Positions 60,965 through 64,000 of a DNA stretch of 64,000 nucleotides are shown in pieces (the first letter of the stretch is position 1; each line of letters begins with the position of its first letter). The stretch is from NCBI RefSeq assembly GCF_024814435.1, contig NZ_JANUXY010000004.1:124001-188000 (forward strand). The letters run 5' to 3'. The stretch comes from Staphylococcus americanisciuri (GTDB lineage Bacteria; Bacillota; Bacilli; Staphylococcales; Staphylococcaceae). The translations under genes and the position numbers were made by a program. The notes beneath the pieces were generated by a model that made no database searches, had not been told where the DNA came from, and was given only the letters and a program-made list of their open reading frames with translations.

Positions 60965-60988
60965 TTGTTAATGAAAGGAATAGCATAA

Positions 60989-61522
60989 GTGAAACCGCAT
61001 ATTTTACCAGCTATAAGATCTATGAAAGACCTAGAAAAATTGGCTCAAACGGATTATCAAACGTGCGTTTTATTAGATACACATATCGGTCATTTAAAAG
61101 GTATCATGCAGTTTATGCAACAACACCAATTACAGCCATATGTGCATATTGATCTAATAAAAGGGATGAGTCATGATGAGTTTGCTTGTGAATATATCAT
61201 TCAAACGTATCGACCAAGAGGGATTGTCTCAACTAAGATGAAAGTTATTAAGAAAGCGAAAGCATTAGGTGTCGCAACAATATTTCGTGTGTTTATTATC
61301 GACAGTCATGCGCTGGAGCGAAGCATTGACCTTATTCAGCGACTTGAACCCGACTATGTCGAAGTTTTGCCTGGTATCGCTGATAAAGTAATTCGACAAA
61401 TTCAACAACAGACTGGCGCACGCGTTATTGCAGGTGGTCTGATCAGTACTGAAGAAGAAGTACAACGTGCAGTTCAAAGTGGCGCAACGCAGATTACGAC
61501 GAGCAATCGTAATTTGTGGTAA
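60989..61522 (+). CDS. glpP: Glycerol uptake operon antiterminator GlpP
   Basis: RNA-binding antiterminator that, with glycerol 3-phosphate, lets transcription pass the glpFK leader terminator. GTG 60989 follows AAAGGAATAG. It has 177 residues and a TIM-barrel-like fold with L-L-D-T-H-I-G-H-L and H-I-D-L-I-K-G, then G-I-V-S-T-K and A-G-G-L-I. It sits directly upstream of glpF, whose leader contains a candidate terminator. Confidence 0.93.
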   Translation: MKPHILPAIRSMKDLEKLAQTDYQTCVLLDTHIGHLKGIMQFMQQHQLQPYVHIDLIKGMSHDEFACEYIIQTYRPRGIVSTKMKVIKKAKALGVATIFRVFIIDSHALERSIDLIQRLEPDYVEVLPGIADKVIRQIQQQTGARVIAGGLISTEEEVQRAVQSGATQITTSNRNLW

Positions 61523-61537
61523 TGCACAATAGGAGAG

Positions 61538-61584
61538 ATGGCTTTACTATTAGTATTGTAGCTATTAGTAAAGCCATTTTTTTG
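61538..61584 (+). terminator. Terminator after glpP
   Basis: ATGGCTTTACT pairs with AGTAAAGCCAT around a 25-base inner region, followed by seven T. Confidence 0.85.
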
Positions 61585-61645
61585 GCTGTTCATCATAAGA
61601 AAAATCAACCTAAAAAATAAATTTCAAAAAAATATCAAATATAGT

Positions 61646-61674
61646 TTGACAGCGCTTTCACATCCCTGTATTAT
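61646..61674 (+). promoter_or_regulatory. glpFK promoter overlapping a cre (CcpA) site
   Basis: TTGACA (61646-61651), 17-base spacer, TATTAT (61669-61674). The bases TTGACAGCGCTTTCA match the cre consensus W-TG-N-AARCG-N-WWW-CA with one core mismatch and overlap the -35. CcpA repression in the presence of glucose is therefore likely. Confidence 0.8.
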
Positions 61675-61694
61675 AAATATCAAGTTAATATTAG

Positions 61695-61768
61695 AAAAGA
61701 GACTAAGAGATTTCTGCGTTCGTATTATGTCGATTGGTGTAGTGCGTGTTGTAGTTGTCTCTTTTTTG
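61695..61768 (+). promoter_or_regulatory. glpFK leader antiterminator/terminator
   Basis: A 9-bp stem AAAAGAGAC (61695-61703) / GTCTCTTTT (61757-61765) encloses about 53 bases and ends in a T run, placed between promoter and glpF. This is the expected target of GlpP antitermination, whose gene is adjacent. The contact sequence for GlpP was not identified. Confidence 0.75.
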
Positions 61769-61784
61769 CTAGGGAGGATCAAGC

Positions 61785-62600
61785 ATGAATATTTATTTAG
61801 CAGAATTTTTTGGGACAGCCCTTTTACTTTTGATGGGTGGCGGAGTTGTCGCTAATGTTGTATTGAAAAAGTCAAAAGGTGAAGCAGCTGACTGGATTGT
61901 TATTGCTATCGGTTGGGGACTTGCAGTTACACTTGGTGTATATGCAGTTGGACAATTCTCAGGTGCACATTTGAATCCAGCAGTTACAATTGCTTTTGCG
62001 ATGACAGGTGATTTTCCATGGTCACAAGTGCCAGGTTATATTATCGCACAAATGTTAGGTGCATTTGCAGGTGCAGTATTGACATGGTTGACATACTTGC
62101 CACATTGGCGTGCTACAGATGATCAAGGTGCGAAGTTAGGTGTGTTCTCAACAGCACCTGGTATTCGTAACTATATGGCAAACTTCTTAACGGAGATTAT
62201 TGGAACAGCTGTTTTGATAGCAAGTTTACTATTTATCGGTGCAAACAAGTTTACGGATGGCTTAAACCCATTGATTGTGGGTGCATTGATTGTTGCAATT
62301 GGTGTAAGTCTAGGTGGTTCTACAGGCTATGCGATTAATCCAGCCCGTGACTTAGGCCCACGTATTGCACATGCATTATTGCCAATTCATAAAAAAGGAA
62401 ATAGTGACTGGTCATATGCAATCGTACCAGTGCTTGGTCCAATTGTAGGTGGTATGCTTGGTGCAGTCATCTATCGTCTCGTATTTAAAGGCGTTGTGGA
62501 TGTATGGACAGTTGTCACAGTCGTACTTGTAGCATGTACATTAGTGCTCGGTCAAATCATGAACAAAAAATCTTCAAGAGATGACATTGCAAAAATTTAA
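61785..62600 (+). CDS. glpF: Glycerol uptake facilitator (aquaglyceroporin) GlpF
   Basis: Membrane channel for glycerol, 271 residues, six helices plus two half-helices. The two aquaporin boxes are H-L-N-P-A-V-T and A-I-N-P-A-R-D. The Asp after the second NPAR fits a glycerol rather than water channel. AGGGAGG precedes ATG 61785. glpK follows 47 bases after the stop in the same operon. Confidence 0.96.
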   Translation: MNIYLAEFFGTALLLLMGGGVVANVVLKKSKGEAADWIVIAIGWGLAVTLGVYAVGQFSGAHLNPAVTIAFAMTGDFPWSQVPGYIIAQMLGAFAGAVLTWLTYLPHWRATDDQGAKLGVFSTAPGIRNYMANFLTEIIGTAVLIASLLFIGANKFTDGLNPLIVGALIVAIGVSLGGSTGYAINPARDLGPRIAHALLPIHKKGNSDWSYAIVPVLGPIVGGMLGAVIYRLVFKGVVDVWTVVTVVLVACTLVLGQIMNKKSSRDDIAKI

Positions 62601-62611
62601 CATTAGAATAA

Positions 62612-64000
<1,389 letters not shown>

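Overview
This window reads as the chromosome of a Staphylococcus. The gene order frr-uppS-cdsA-dxr-rseP-proS-polC, rimP-nusA-rnpM-ylxQ-infB, rbfA-truB-ribF-rpsO-pnp-rnjB-ftsK, the pgsA-cinA-recA-rny block, ymdB-korAB-miaB-ricA, mutSL and glpPFK is the staphylococcal core order, and the proteins look like close relatives of S. aureus orthologues. Many differences from S. aureus and somewhat more G+C-rich coding sequence suggest another species, perhaps in the hyicus-intermedius group. That species call is inference only. No IS, phage, CRISPR array, rRNA or tRNA was recognised.

Layout. 1-6515: ribosome recycling (frr, 5' end missing), undecaprenyl and isoprenoid precursors (uppS, dxr), phospholipid synthesis (cdsA), site-2 protease (rseP) and prolyl-tRNA synthetase. 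6737-11047: replicative polymerase PolC. 11171-15550: the rimP-nusA-rnpM-ylxQ-infB translation/transcription operon behind a promoter and a strong leader hairpin. 15551-26790: an accessory block between infB and rbfA, which are neighbours in S. aureus. It holds a DfsB-like gene, a NikABCDE nickel importer on the minus strand and, divergently, a complete urease operon ureABCEFGD. The importer would supply the metal that the urease needs. 26925-34065: rbfA, truB, ribF, rpsO, pnp and rnjB (ribosome maturation and RNA decay). 34066-42328: ftsK/spoIIIE, a GntR regulator, an M16 peptidase-like pair, an SDR, an ACT/P-loop protein of unknown role, a short RodZ-like protein and pgsA. 42671-46940: cinA, recA with a LexA box, and rny.

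47069-49583 is a second accessory insertion, cadC-cadA (metal-sensing repressor plus Cd/Zn/Pb efflux ATPase), between rny and ymdB. Its promoter lies between two palindromic operators. 49915-56302: ymdB, korA-korB, miaB, ricA and a ThiW-like ECF S component. 56397-60964: mutS-mutL. 60989-64000: glpP, then glpF-glpK behind a CcpA-type site and a long antiterminator leader. glpK runs off the right edge.

The most unusual points are the nickel/urease island set in the infB-rbfA junction, with a 10-bp direct repeat near its two ends and a near-consensus promoter driving rbfA; the double-operator cad module with a CadC lacking one of the four classical cysteines; a conserved ACT + Walker A protein of unknown function; and a CinA whose C-terminal deamidase motif looks eroded. 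I did not find a convincing wholly new multi-gene system.
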